A program made the position numbers and the translations under genes. From Actinomycetes bacterium (GTDB lineage: Bacteria > Actinomycetota > Actinomycetes > Propionibacteriales > Propionibacteriaceae), in assembly GCA_023443125.1 (NCBI GenBank), contig JAEZVO010000027.1, forward strand, positions 11,012 through 75,011: a DNA stretch of 64,000 nt, written 5' to 3'. This document shows positions 1 through 9,715 of this stretch, one piece after another. The notes beneath the pieces were generated by a model. That model saw only the letters and a list, made by a program, of their open reading frames with translations, was not told the origin of the DNA and ran no database searches. The first letter of the stretch is position 1, and each line of letters begins with the position of its first letter.

Positions 1-581
1 AGCAGGATGTCGTGGAAATCGACCACACCTTGTGCTTGCTTGCCCTTCTCGTATCCGTCCATCACGGCCGCCACCTGTGTGGGTGAAGCCCCCGCGACGT
101 TCCTCCCCACCGCGAGTTCGGGGTAGGCTTCGGGAGCGACATTGCTCGATTTGGCCCACGAGATCTCGGTTTCGAGGTCGCGGATCAACGCGGTGTCGAC
201 GTCGCCGAGCACCTGGGTGGCCGTGCGGGCGATGATGCCGAACGCGTTCTCGGCGACTTCGGGAAACGGCGTGCCGTAGGCCTGTGGCCAGAAGTAGCGG
301 CACTGCCGCAGGGCAGCCGCGTGAATGGTGCGCGCCTGCGCGTGTCGTACCCCGAGCTGCGCCAGTCTGACCCGCATCTCGCCAGCGGCGCGGGTGGTAA
401 AGGTGACGGCGAGCACGGCGCGCTGGTCGTAGCGGCCGGATCGCACGGCGTGCGCGACGCGGTGGGTGATGGCGCGCGTTTTTCCCGTACCCGCGCCTGC
501 GAGCACGACGACGGGCGCGTCGAGTTCCAGCGCCACCTGTCGCTGTTCTGGATCGAGCGCATCGAGTATTGCATCCGCCAT
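1..581 (-). CDS. uvrD2: ATP-dependent DNA helicase UvrD2, 5' part (runs off the window)
   Basis: Superfamily 1 (UvrD/PcrA) 3'-5' helicase; only the first 193 codons are inside the window. Reading from the ATG at 581 the protein has a Q-motif-like DPEQRQVA, Walker A GAGTGKTRA near residue 25-33, then motif Ia AVTFTTRAAGEMR, and a stretch with RQCRYFWP and EISWAKSSN that I recognise from actinobacterial UvrD2 rather than UvrD1/PcrA. A good ribosome binding site (GGGAGG) lies before the ATG. It is divergent from recC, with a 108-base shared promoter region. The UvrD2 assignment rests on N-terminal resemblance only, because the C-terminal HRDC/Cys region that defines UvrD2 is outside the window. 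Confidence 0.85.
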   Translation of the reverse strand, partial: MADAILDALDPEQRQVALELDAPVVVLAGAGTGKTRAITHRVAHAVRSGRYDQRAVLAVTFTTRAAGEMRVRLAQLGVRHAQARTIHAAALRQCRYFWPQAYGTPFPEVAENAFGIIARTATQVLGDVDTALIRDLETEISWAKSSNVAPEAYPELAVGRNVAGASPTQVAAVMDGYEKGKQAQGVVDFHDIL

Positions 582-599
582 GTGGCCTCCCAACCGGTC

Positions 600-622
600 A
601 AACTATCAAAGGCCTCTGACAA
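600..622 (-). promoter_or_regulatory. PafBC/RecA-NDp-type promoter of uvrD2
   Basis: On the minus strand TTGTCAGAG (622-614), 8 bases, then TAGTTT (605-600). This matches the mycobacterial LexA-independent DNA-damage promoter consensus TTGTCRGTG-N8-TANNNT at 7 of 9 upstream positions, with exact spacing and a proper TANNNT. The expected transcript start is about 12 bases before the uvrD2 ATG, which leaves room for the GGGAGG ribosome binding site. Confidence 0.6.
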
Positions 623-640
623 TCCTTCGCGCCAGCAGCA

Positions 641-663
641 ATGTCAGATGCACCCGGTAGGCT
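641..663 (+). promoter_or_regulatory. Probable PafBC-type promoter of recCBD (weaker match)
   Basis: ATGTCAGAT (641-649), 8 bases, TAGGCT (658-663). The TGTCAG core, the exact N8 spacing and a TANNNT -10 element are kept; the first and the last two upstream positions differ from TTGTCRGTG. The predicted start near 670 leaves a short leader containing GGAAGGAG (676-683) before the recC GTG at 690. It stands back to back with the better uvrD2 motif. Confidence 0.4.
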
Positions 664-689
664 GCTGCACACATCGGAAGGAGTAGGCG

Positions 690-3608
690 GTGCAGGTACG
701 TCTGGGTACGAGTTGGCGGGCAATGGTGCCCGAGCTAGCCGCTGCCATTCGAGATGAACTGCACTCGCCGTTCGCGCGTGGCCTGGTGGTGGTTGATTCA
801 CCTGGTTCCGCCAGGCTGCTCAGCCAAGAGATCGCCACACTCGAGGGCATCTCGGCAGGCGTCGATTTCCTCACTATTGGGCAACTCACGGCCATACTCG
901 CTGCCAATGCCGGCGTCGAAGCGCAGTGGGAGTCGTGGCGCGGCAGCAGGCTCGTCACCGCTATCGCTGAGCAGATTGATGCCGTCGCGCATCTGCATCC
1001 CTCGTTGCAGGCGTTCTTGGCAGTTCCGGGGCGCACACTGTCTGCGTGCTCCCGATTCGCCCAGCTCTTCCGCAGCTACGCCGAGCATGTGCCGTCGATG
1101 GTCGAGCGCTGGCTTTCAGGCGACGACGGCACACTGCCTGAGCACCTGGCGTGGCAGCCGGCCTTGTTACGCGGCGCCTGCGAACAATTACGCTTTCATC
1201 CCTCCCAGATCTCGCGAACGCTGGCGCAGGCCGCCGCCGAGCTCGAGGTGCCCACCTGGGTGTTCTGTGTCGACGAGGTCGCACCCTTCCACCGTTCAAT
1301 ATTGGAAGCGCTTTCCCCTCGCTGTGTTTGGTCTGTCGGTGCGGCGCCAGATTGGCTGGGCGATGTTTCCCACGACGAGCCGGTCCGCGTCGGCAAACCC
1401 CTCCGAGCAGTTCCTGAGGTACAGATTCACGGTTCCCATTCCAATCTGCGGCAGGCGGAAGTGCTACGTGATGCATTGCTGCGCTGCTTTGAGGCCCGGC
1501 CGCAGCTCGAATCCCGAAACGCGCGTATCGTGTGCCCGAACCCCGACGCCTGGGCTCCGGTACTCAATGCCGTGTTCCGTGCCTCGAGCCGCCACCCAGG
1601 TGGTGCATTGCGCGTCGCGGAGGTTCGCACGTCACACAGCGGCAATCACGCGATTGACGCCGTCCTCGCTGCCTTCGATCTCGTCGCTGGGCGCGCCACC
1701 GTCAACGAGGTGGTGGAGTTTCTCCTTATGCCGGCTGTCTCCCCTCGTTGGGGTTTTGCCAACCGGCGTACGGAGCTGCTCGAACTCGTCGACGCTGCTG
1801 AGGTGCATTGGGGCCTGGGCGGCAATCACCGAGCGGAGTTCGGTCTACCGCATGATGCCGTCAACACCTGGCAAAGTGGCATTGACGCGCTCCTCACGGG
1901 CATCGCAATGGGTGGTGTAGCCGGCCCTCGCGGAGTGCTCGGTGTGGAGGAGACAACGTCCAACGATCTCGATCTCATCGGAGCGCTCGCCGAGGTCATC
2001 GGCAGGCTCTGGGCACTCCGTGACACCGCGAACACACGCCTCACCATGTCCGAATGGGCGCAAGTCGCCGTTCAAACCCTGGAACAGCTCGTTGGTTTGA
2101 ACTTCGAAGACCGCTGGATGGAACAGCAAGCGGCAACGGTATTCGGACGTATTGCTCTGGCGCACGAGCCGTCGACCGCGCTCCTCAGCCAGAGCGAGTT
2201 TCGGCGCCTCATCGAAGCCGAGTTACCCACCCGCTGGCACCGGCCCGCGCTGGGCAATGGCGAGCTGCACGTCGTCGCACCACACGAAGCACGCCACGTC
2301 GATGCCGGTCTGGTGGCCATGATCGGCCTCGACGACGTCACCACCGGGGCGCTGCCCGACGAGCTTCCTGGCACGCTGCCAGATGCGGGCCGCATCATGC
2401 AACGCCAGCTTCTCGCGCACGCTTCGGCGGCCGAGCAGCTGCTCATCGTCACGGCAACGCATTCCGAACGCACTGGCAATGAGCTCGAGAGTCCGGTGAG
2501 CATACGATTACTGTTGCGCCAGCTCGGGGTACCGTTCCCCTCCGTCGTGCAGCATGCACCCCAACCGTTCAATACAAGCCAGTTCAGCAGCCCAGCGGTA
2601 GCGTCGTTCGACAGCGCCGCGTTTGACGGTGCACGAGCAGCGCTGGAGCCGAGCGAACATCCGGCCATCACCGATCGCCGCCGGACTGCGCTCCGACTTC
2701 CCGTCCAGGCTCCCGTCGAACAACTCGCACTCACGAAACTCAAGGCGTTCCTAGTCGACCCAGCCAAGGAATTCCTCAGCCAGCAAGCGAGCATCTATGC
2801 CGACGACGACCCCACGCTCGACGACCAGCTGCCGCTACAGCTCGACGGCCTCGCCAGCTGGAAAATCAGAGATTCCTTCATCCATGGGCGGATGCGCCAT
2901 GTAGAGCCACAAGAGTTGCTGCGCCGCGCTGAACAGTCGCAGTTGGTACCCCAGGGCGCCTATGGCCGCGCGATGGCGGCAAACATTGGCCGAGAGGCCG
3001 ACGCCATCGTCGCCCAAACAATGCGGCTAACGACGGAGCCACCCCATCTTGTCGACATCGACGTCGAAGTGTCTGGAACTCGTCTCACCGGCAGCGCAAC
3101 CGTGCATGGAAGCCGCATCGTCGTCGCCGCTGCAGGCTCAGGCACCCGAGCACTCCTCGAACCCTGGCTACAGCTTCTTGCCCTCGCCTGCCAGGGCGTG
3201 CGCGTTAGCGCCGTGGTGCTTCGTCCCGGCAGAAACCGCACGAAGTACAACGAGCTGCGCCAGCCTTCCCCTGAACGCGCGGCAGAGATACTCGAGCTGT
3301 ATGTGCGCGCCCACACTGTGGGAAGGTCACGTCTGCTGCCCGTGCCATTCGAGCCCGCATTCTCGCTCGTGATGGAACAGCGCACGGGTCGGTTCAACCG
3401 TCGCGATTGGACCCACCCTGCCCCATTTGTGTTCAAAAAGTGGGCGCACCCTGACGAGCGATGGACACTGTTTTACACCGACCCGGCGAGGCAGCTGTTC
3501 GACGATCCACCCACGAACGACGATCCTCCCGGCCCTTCACACAGCATCTTCGAACGGTGGGCGGCTGCCTTGTACGAGCCGCTGGCGGAGCAAGGAGGCT
3601 CGTGGTGA
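690..3608 (+). CDS. recC: RecBCD exodeoxyribonuclease V, subunit RecC
   Basis: Chi-recognition and scaffold subunit of the RecBCD helicase-nuclease, which processes double-strand ends for RecA loading. 972 residues, somewhat shorter than E. coli RecC (1122). The order recC-recB-recD with overlapping ends is typical of actinobacteria. RecC-like blocks are visible: an inactive helicase fold at the N-terminus, the stretch AEVHWGLGGNHRAEFGLP around residue 370-388, and MIGLDD near residue 550. Start: GTG at 690 with GGAAGGAG 6 bases upstream. The stop overlaps the recB start by one base (TGATG). Likely damage-inducible through the upstream motif. Family is clear; fine function is by analogy. Confidence 0.9.
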   Translation: MQVRLGTSWRAMVPELAAAIRDELHSPFARGLVVVDSPGSARLLSQEIATLEGISAGVDFLTIGQLTAILAANAGVEAQWESWRGSRLVTAIAEQIDAVAHLHPSLQAFLAVPGRTLSACSRFAQLFRSYAEHVPSMVERWLSGDDGTLPEHLAWQPALLRGACEQLRFHPSQISRTLAQAAAELEVPTWVFCVDEVAPFHRSILEALSPRCVWSVGAAPDWLGDVSHDEPVRVGKPLRAVPEVQIHGSHSNLRQAEVLRDALLRCFEARPQLESRNARIVCPNPDAWAPVLNAVFRASSRHPGGALRVAEVRTSHSGNHAIDAVLAAFDLVAGRATVNEVVEFLLMPAVSPRWGFANRRTELLELVDAAEVHWGLGGNHRAEFGLPHDAVNTWQSGIDALLTGIAMGGVAGPRGVLGVEETTSNDLDLIGALAEVIGRLWALRDTANTRLTMSEWAQVAVQTLEQLVGLNFEDRWMEQQAATVFGRIALAHEPSTALLSQSEFRRLIEAELPTRWHRPALGNGELHVVAPHEARHVDAGLVAMIGLDDVTTGALPDELPGTLPDAGRIMQRQLLAHASAAEQLLIVTATHSERTGNELESPVSIRLLLRQLGVPFPSVVQHAPQPFNTSQFSSPAVASFDSAAFDGARAALEPSEHPAITDRRRTALRLPVQAPVEQLALTKLKAFLVDPAKEFLSQQASIYADDDPTLDDQLPLQLDGLASWKIRDSFIHGRMRHVEPQELLRRAEQSQLVPQGAYGRAMAANIGREADAIVAQTMRLTTEPPHLVDIDVEVSGTRLTGSATVHGSRIVVAAAGSGTRALLEPWLQLLALACQGVRVSAVVLRPGRNRTKYNELRQPSPERAAEILELYVRAHTVGRSRLLPVPFEPAFSLVMEQRTGRFNRRDWTHPAPFVFKKWAHPDERWTLFYTDPARQLFDDPPTNDDPPGPSHSIFERWAAALYEPLAEQGGSW

Positions 3609-6600
3609 TGAACGTGTTTACCATCGACGGCCCTCTCCCCCGCTCCACCTTGCTGCTGGAGGCCAGCGCGGGCACTGGCAAGACCTTCACCATCGCTGGC
3701 CTGGCAGTGCGCTACATCGCCGAAGCTGGCATGAGCATCGATCAGATTCTCATGATCACCTTCAGTAACAACGCTGCCGCCGAGCTCCGGGCCAGGGTAT
3801 TCGACGCGGTGGATGACTGTGCTGCTTCCCTGCGCAAGCATCTTGCAGGCGAACAGATCACCGACGACGCCGACTACGCGGTTGTGGCGCGGCACCTCGC
3901 CCGGCTCGGCGAAGTCGAGAAACGCATTGCGAGACTAGAATCTGCGCTCGATAGCTTCGACCGAGCAGCGGTATTCACCATCCACAAGTTTTGTCAGCGG
4001 GTGCTTCACGAGATGGGCGTGTTGGGCGACGCCGATCACGCCGAAGAGCTCTCCTCAGCAGAACGGCTCATGGAGGAATGCGGCGCCGACTGCTTCCTCG
4101 CCAAGTATCACGACGTGGAGCAGCCACCGTTCACTCCAGATCGCGCACTGCGGTTGGCGAAAGACGCATGCAAGACTTCCGTCGAACTCGCCCCGGCGGA
4201 TGCAGAAGAAACCATCTTCGGCAACGAGGTGCGCGCCATGTTCGCTGAGCGTAAGCAGGCACTCGGCATCCTCACCTTCGACGATCTCGTCGCACGGTTG
4301 CGTGCGGTACTGCGGCACGGGTCGAACAGCTCTGCGGCCGTGCGCTGGCTGCAACACGCCTACCGTGCGGTGCTCGTCGACGAGTTTCAAGACACCGATC
4401 CCGACCAGTGGGACGTCATCCAGGCGGCCTTCGTCGACGACGATAGGCCCACCATCTTGATTGGCGACCCGAAGCAGTCCATCTACGGGTTCCGCAAAGC
4501 CGATCTACGCACCTACCTTCGTACCGCCGAGATCGCTGAGCGCCAGGCGTTGGGCACCAACTTCCGTTCCGACGAGGGCATCGTCGACGGCGTCGTGCAC
4601 CTCATGCAGGGCCTCGATCTGGGTCACGGCGCGATACGGGTGCAGGAAGTTGCAACGAGCCACCCCAACCGCCTTGAACTCGATGTTCCCGAGCGCATTT
4701 GGATTCGCCAGGCCCGTGGCGAGCACGTGCAAGAACGGGTGCTCGATGATCTCGTGGCCCAAGTCGATACCCTGTTAGGGCAGCAGGTTGACGACCACAT
4801 GGTTGATCTTTCCGATATTGCCGTGCTCGTGCGTGCACGCTCGGTGGCGGCGCAGGTGACGCAGCGCTTCAACGAACTCGGCTACGCCGCCGTGCTGTAC
4901 GGCACATCGAATGTGTGGGAGCAGCCTGCCGCAGACGATTGGAAACGTCTGCTTCGAGCGCTCGCGCCCGACGGTGGGTCAGCGGAGCGCGTGGTTGCGC
5001 TCACAGATCTGGTGGGCATGCACGTGAACGAACTCGCGACGCCAGAAGGCACCACACAGCTCACCGACATGATGCTCAGCGCTAGGCAGGCCCTCGTCGA
5101 TGATGGGCCCAGCGCGGCCCTCGATGTCATTCGCGAGCACACGGCACTCGAGGCGCGGCTCGTCGGACAGCCAGGTGGCGAACGCTACCTCACCGACCTC
5201 CTGCACATCGGAGAGCTGCTCGACGAATCAGGTCACCGCGACACGGTGGCGCTGCTGCGCACGATCGATGAGCAATCGAAACTCGACGGTCAAGCCGAAC
5301 TGCGCGTGACCACCGACGCACCCTCCATCCGGGTGATGACGCTGCACTCTGCGAAGGGGCTCGAGTTCCCTATCGTGTTGCTGCCCGACATGTCCGCACT
5401 CCGGCACTACCCCAACCGCCCCTTCCACGTCGAACTCGACGAGGCCTCACTGTTGTGGATGCGACAGGAGCCGCAGGGAACACACATCAGCGACCTGGCC
5501 GCTCGTCAAGCCCGGCAAGAAGAGCTGCGGCTGCTGTACGTCGGGCTCACCAGAGCGAAGCACCTCGCCATCGCGTGGCACACCGATGAGCGCAACAGCA
5601 GCCGAGGCCCCCTCTCAGCGGTCATGTTTCATGACCGCTCGCAACCGCAACTGGCAGACGCGTACCCGTGGTCGACGCCCTCAGCCATACCGTTGGTGCG
5701 CGTCGATGCCGTCCCCGGGGCGCCCGTCGCGCCACGCAATCTCCGCAGACGGGCTACCCCGTCGTTACATCTTGCTACGGCACACCGCTCGATCGATCAG
5801 CAGTGGCGACGCACCTCGTACACCGGTCTCACACAGGGCATGCACGATGCCCCCTCCGGTGCCGATGAGCCAGACACCGGCGACGAGCTCATCGCCGATC
5901 CCGCACTCAGCACCCCGGCTCCCATGGGCTCGCTGCCGGCAGGAGCCGAGTTCGGAACCCTGGTGCACGAAGCACTCGAAGTGCTCGACTGGTCAGGTAA
6001 TGGGCGCCGAAGCCGCATCGCAGAGGTCGTCCGTACGCACGCCATCGCCTTTACTGAGTCAGAGCGCGCCATCTTGACCGACGGACTCGAAGCCGTCGTC
6101 ACCACGCCGCTGTTGCCGCTCACGCAACAGTCGCTCAGCGACGTCCCGACCCAATTGCGGCTCGCCGAACTCGACTTCGACCTTCCTATGGGGAGCGGCC
6201 ACGCGGCCACCGTCGGGCAGCTTGCGCAACTCATGCAGGCGCATCTCCCGGCGAACGATCCGGTCGTCAAGTACCCGAACCTCCTCGCAGCTTCGGAAGC
6301 TTCGCACAAGGTGCTCTCGGGCATGTTCACCGGCTCCATCGATGCGGTCCTACGCACCGAAGCCGGGAAGTTCCTCGTCGTCGATTACAAAACGAACCGG
6401 CTCGCACCTTCGCCCGACGACGTGCTCACGTTGGGCCATTACACACAGGCTGCGATGGCTCACGCCATGATGGCCGCCCACTATCCACTGCAGGCCATCT
6501 GTTATTCCGCGGCGCTCCATCGTTACCTCTCCGTGCGCCTGCCTGGGTATGTCCCCGAGCAGCATCTCGGCGGGGTCGGCTATCTTTTCATCCGCGGTAT

Positions 6601-6715
6601 GGCCGGGCCCACCACCCCGGTGATCGACGGGCACACTTGCGGAGTGTTCTCCTGGTACCCGTCACCCGATCTGGTGGTTGCTGTGAGCGATCTGTTGGGA
6701 GGCCACCATGCATGA
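3608..6715 (+). CDS. recB: RecBCD exodeoxyribonuclease V, subunit RecB (helicase-nuclease)
   Basis: 3'-5' SF1 helicase with a C-terminal nuclease; 1035 residues from the ATG at 3608. Walker A is ASAGTGKTFT (about residues 19-28), Walker B is DEFQDTDP (about 258-265), and helicase motif V/VI regions include TLHSAKGLEF and YVGLTRAKH. The C-terminal nuclease domain keeps the residues expected for metal-dependent cleavage: a His in GTLVHEAL (about 785), an Asp in GSIDAVL (about 906) and VVDYKTNR (about 922), so the nuclease is probably active. The ATG is chosen because AAGGAGG lies 9 bases upstream and because longer in-frame readings would run back far into recC. The 3' end overlaps recD by 8 bases, indicating translational coupling. 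Confidence 0.93.
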   Translation: MNVFTIDGPLPRSTLLLEASAGTGKTFTIAGLAVRYIAEAGMSIDQILMITFSNNAAAELRARVFDAVDDCAASLRKHLAGEQITDDADYAVVARHLARLGEVEKRIARLESALDSFDRAAVFTIHKFCQRVLHEMGVLGDADHAEELSSAERLMEECGADCFLAKYHDVEQPPFTPDRALRLAKDACKTSVELAPADAEETIFGNEVRAMFAERKQALGILTFDDLVARLRAVLRHGSNSSAAVRWLQHAYRAVLVDEFQDTDPDQWDVIQAAFVDDDRPTILIGDPKQSIYGFRKADLRTYLRTAEIAERQALGTNFRSDEGIVDGVVHLMQGLDLGHGAIRVQEVATSHPNRLELDVPERIWIRQARGEHVQERVLDDLVAQVDTLLGQQVDDHMVDLSDIAVLVRARSVAAQVTQRFNELGYAAVLYGTSNVWEQPAADDWKRLLRALAPDGGSAERVVALTDLVGMHVNELATPEGTTQLTDMMLSARQALVDDGPSAALDVIREHTALEARLVGQPGGERYLTDLLHIGELLDESGHRDTVALLRTIDEQSKLDGQAELRVTTDAPSIRVMTLHSAKGLEFPIVLLPDMSALRHYPNRPFHVELDEASLLWMRQEPQGTHISDLAARQARQEELRLLYVGLTRAKHLAIAWHTDERNSSRGPLSAVMFHDRSQPQLADAYPWSTPSAIPLVRVDAVPGAPVAPRNLRRRATPSLHLATAHRSIDQQWRRTSYTGLTQGMHDAPSGADEPDTGDELIADPALSTPAPMGSLPAGAEFGTLVHEALEVLDWSGNGRRSRIAEVVRTHAIAFTESERAILTDGLEAVVTTPLLPLTQQSLSDVPTQLRLAELDFDLPMGSGHAATVGQLAQLMQAHLPANDPVVKYPNLLAASEASHKVLSGMFTGSIDAVLRTEAGKFLVVDYKTNRLAPSPDDVLTLGHYTQAAMAHAMMAAHYPLQAICYSAALHRYLSVRLPGYVPEQHLGGVGYLFIRGMAGPTTPVIDGHTCGVFSWYPSPDLVVAVSDLLGGHHA

Positions 6716-8414
6716 ACTGCCCGCATCGGCGACGGGTCTGCTCCGCCAGTACTGCGAGGCAGGCATGATCGGGCTCGCCGACTTCCATCTAGCCCGGCGA
6801 CTGAGCCAAGGCTATGAGCCCGACGAGCGCGTGCTGCTCGCCTTCGCGCTCGCGGTGCGCGAGTTGCGGCTGGGTTCCGTGTGCGTAGTACTCGCTCATG
6901 CTCACGAACTGAAGCCCTTGTCGGAGATCGACGACGGTGGTGGTGCTGTCGCCGACCAAGCGCTGCCATGGCCCCGCCCGCAGGAGTGGGTGAAGCTCGT
7001 CGCACGATCTCGCCTCGTTGGTGAGGGGCGGCCCTTCATCCTCGACGAAGGCAGGCTCTATCTGGCGCGTTTCTACGCTCAGGAGCGGGCGGTGACTGAC
7101 GCGTTGGAACGCCGGAAAGCCCTCCCCGTCGCCGACGACGTGGTGCCCCTGCCGTCTACGAACGAGCCCGACGAGCAGCAGGATGCGGCGGTCCGGGCAG
7201 CGATGGTGCACATGACGAGCGTGGTCACCGGCGGGCCTGGTACCGGCAAGACCACCACGGTGGTGCGCATCCTGAATTCGCTCGGCACATCTGGCCCCAT
7301 CTCCATCGCGCTGGCCGCGCCGACGGGTAAGGCTGCTCGGCAATTGCACGATTCGGTGCGCGGGCAGCTACTGCCGGGCACCGCCGTTCGTCCACCGTTC
7401 TCGGGAACGCTGCACAGCCTGTTGGGTAAACCTGTGCGAGGTCCGCGCGCCACGTATCACTCGCAGAATCCGCTGCCCTACGACGTGGTGGTGGTCGACG
7501 AAGTCTCGATGGTGTCCCTCGAGCACATGGCGTCGCTGCTCGAAGCGCTCTCCAACCGAACCCGGCTGGTGCTCGTCGGCGATCCGCATCAGCTGCGGTC
7601 GGTCGACGCCGGCGCAGTGCTGGCGGACATCGTCGCAAATCCACAGCTCACGCAGCCCGGCAGCGTCATCGAGCTGCGCACGAACAGGCGCAGTAATCCT
7701 GAGATATCCGCACTGGCAACCGCAATCGATCAAGGTGATGTTGCAGCCGCCAACACCGTCATCGATGAAGCCAGCTCCATTTGGTGGTTCGACTATGAAG
7801 GGCGCGACATCGGTGGCTACGAGCAGTTCCGCGACGACGTCACTACCACCGCTCAGGCGGTGCTCTCAGCCGCCAAGGGCGGGCAGGCGCGAGCAGCACT
7901 CGACGCGCTCAACTCCCACCGAGTGCTGTGCGCGCATCGGCTGGGGCCATTCGGTGTACAGGCGTGGGGGCAGGCAGCGCGCCGCATGATCGCCGCCGAG
8001 TTCCCACAGTACGGCGCCACACGTCCGTACCTCGGCGAGCCCTTGCTTCTCACACGCAATGCTGGAGACTTCAATAATGGCGACGTCGCGGTGATCATCA
8101 ACGATGAGGGGCAGCTCGTCGCCGCCGTCGACGATAGCGATGAGCCGCGCCTGGTGCCGCCGTCGCTCCTCGACGGCGCTGCAGAGTTGCACGCCATGAC
8201 GGTGCACAAGGCGCAGGGCGGCCAGTATGGGGTGGTGAGCGTGGTGCTCCCTCCCAAAGGGTCGCCACTGGCCACCCGCGAGCTTGTCTACACAGCCATC
8301 ACGAGAGCGCGCAGCGAGTTGCGCATCTACGGCTCCCGCGCAGCGCTCGAAGAATGCATCAGCACCCCGGTGCGCCGGTCGTCGGGGCTCGCTCTACACA
8401 CGAGCCAGCCCTGA
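6708..8414 (+). CDS. recD: RecBCD exodeoxyribonuclease V, subunit RecD (5'-3' helicase)
   Basis: 568-residue SF1B helicase, the fast 5'-3' motor of RecBCD. Walker A is GGPGTGKTTT (about residue 175), Walker B VVVDEVSMV (about 262), motif III VLVGDPHQL and the UvrD-C-like TVHKAQGGQYG (about 498). The N-terminal 150 residues form the RecB-contacting domain. It starts inside the recB coding end (8-base overlap) and is the last gene of the operon. It ends 4 bases before the stop of the convergent aminotransferase gene, so there is no room for a dedicated terminator. Confidence 0.92.
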   Translation: MHELPASATGLLRQYCEAGMIGLADFHLARRLSQGYEPDERVLLAFALAVRELRLGSVCVVLAHAHELKPLSEIDDGGGAVADQALPWPRPQEWVKLVARSRLVGEGRPFILDEGRLYLARFYAQERAVTDALERRKALPVADDVVPLPSTNEPDEQQDAAVRAAMVHMTSVVTGGPGTGKTTTVVRILNSLGTSGPISIALAAPTGKAARQLHDSVRGQLLPGTAVRPPFSGTLHSLLGKPVRGPRATYHSQNPLPYDVVVVDEVSMVSLEHMASLLEALSNRTRLVLVGDPHQLRSVDAGAVLADIVANPQLTQPGSVIELRTNRRSNPEISALATAIDQGDVAAANTVIDEASSIWWFDYEGRDIGGYEQFRDDVTTTAQAVLSAAKGGQARAALDALNSHRVLCAHRLGPFGVQAWGQAARRMIAAEFPQYGATRPYLGEPLLLTRNAGDFNNGDVAVIINDEGQLVAAVDDSDEPRLVPPSLLDGAAELHAMTVHKAQGGQYGVVSVVLPPKGSPLATRELVYTAITRARSELRIYGSRAALEECISTPVRRSSGLALHTSQP

Positions 8415-8418
8415 CCAA

Positions 8419-9606
8419 CTAGCCACGAACGTTGGCGATTGCGCTCGCGACCTTCTCAATATTGCCGTCGTTGAGTGCTGCGACGCACAGACGCCCAGCG
8501 TCGGTGCCGTATACGCCGTGCTCGGCGCGCAGTCGCTGCATCTGGTCGCGTGTGAGACCGCAGTAGCTGAACATGCCCCGCTGCTCCGCGATGAAGCCCA
8601 TGTCGTCCACGCCTTGTGCTGCGAGGTGCTCCACGAGCTTGCTGCGCAGGGATGCGATGCGTTCGCGCATGTGCTGCAGCTCGGTCTCCCATGATGCGCG
8701 CAGATCAGCCTCGCCCAACACGGTTGCAACGACGTTGGCGCCGAAGGCCGGCGGGTTGGAGTAGCTCTTACGGATGAGCAACTTGAGCTGCGATAGCACG
8801 CGTGTTGCTTCGTCGGCGTCACCAGCAGCAACGTGGAGCGCACCGATGCGCTGCCCGTACAGGCCGAAGTTCTTGGAGTAGGACGTGGCCAGCAGGAACG
8901 GCAGCTTGGCGGTCATGAGTTTCGCGACGAGTGCGCTATCGGCATCCGGCCCGTCGCCGAAACCCTGGTACGCCATATCGACGAACGCGACCAGCTCCCG
9001 CTCACCAATCACTTGCACTACCTGATCCCACTGCGCGTCCGTGAGGTCGTAGCCGGTGGGGTTGTGGCAGCAGGCGTGCAACACCACGACGGTGCCCGCT
9101 TCCGCGTGCTGGAGGTCCCTCAGCATGCCCGCGAAGTTGATGCCACGCGCGTCCGCGTCGTAGTAGGTGTAGGTGTCGACGTCGAAGCCCACCTGCGTGA
9201 ACAGCGCCCGGTGGTTCTCCCAGCTGGGGTTCGACAGCAGCAGCCGGCTGTCGGGCGAGAGTTGTTTCAGCAGTTCGCCGCCGATGCGCAGCGCGCCGGT
9301 GCCGCTCAGGCTCTGAACGGTGGTCACGTGGTCGATATCAGCATCGTCACCGAAAATCAACGCACGGGTCTGCTCCCGGTAGGCCGGCAAACCGTCAATG
9401 GGCAGGTAACCGTGGGGCTTCTGCGCGGCGACGTACTGCTCCTGCGCTTGCCGGACCGCGTCCATCAGCGGGATGGCGCCACTGTCGTCAAGGTAGACAC
9501 CCACGCCCAGATTCACTTTGTCTGAGCGTTGGTCCTTGTGAAAAGCCTCAGTGAGGCCCAGGATGGGATCGGCGGGGGCCTGCTCGGCACGCGCGAATAA
9601 TGACAT
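8419..9606 (-). CDS. Aspartate/aromatic-amino-acid aminotransferase (PLP-dependent)
   Basis: Class I aminotransferase of the proteobacterial AspC/TyrB type, 395 residues. It transfers the amino group between aspartate or aromatic amino acids and 2-oxoglutarate, in the cytosol. The PLP lysine is in SYSKNFGLYGQRIG (about Lys245); further family signatures are DKVNLGVGVY near the N-terminus and HACCHNPTG in the middle. Start: ATG at 9606, preceded by GGAAGG; a longer in-frame reading to 9654 lacks such a site. It stands alone, convergent with recD and separated by 109 bases from sigA. Sequence alone does not separate AspC from TyrB specificity, so no symbol is given. Confidence 0.88.
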   Translation of the reverse strand: MSLFARAEQAPADPILGLTEAFHKDQRSDKVNLGVGVYLDDSGAIPLMDAVRQAQEQYVAAQKPHGYLPIDGLPAYREQTRALIFGDDADIDHVTTVQSLSGTGALRIGGELLKQLSPDSRLLLSNPSWENHRALFTQVGFDVDTYTYYDADARGINFAGMLRDLQHAEAGTVVVLHACCHNPTGYDLTDAQWDQVVQVIGERELVAFVDMAYQGFGDGPDADSALVAKLMTAKLPFLLATSYSKNFGLYGQRIGALHVAAGDADEATRVLSQLKLLIRKSYSNPPAFGANVVATVLGEADLRASWETELQHMRERIASLRSKLVEHLAAQGVDDMGFIAEQRGMFSYCGLTRDQMQRLRAEHGVYGTDAGRLCVAALNDGNIEKVASAIANVRG

Positions 9607-9715
9607 GGGCAGCCTTCCGTGAGTTGCGTTCACCACTGCCACATTAGCGTGCATCGGTTGCGCTCAGGTGTCATTGTTCACGACACAGCGCAGGTAGCTA
9701 TGCCGCGAGCGACAC

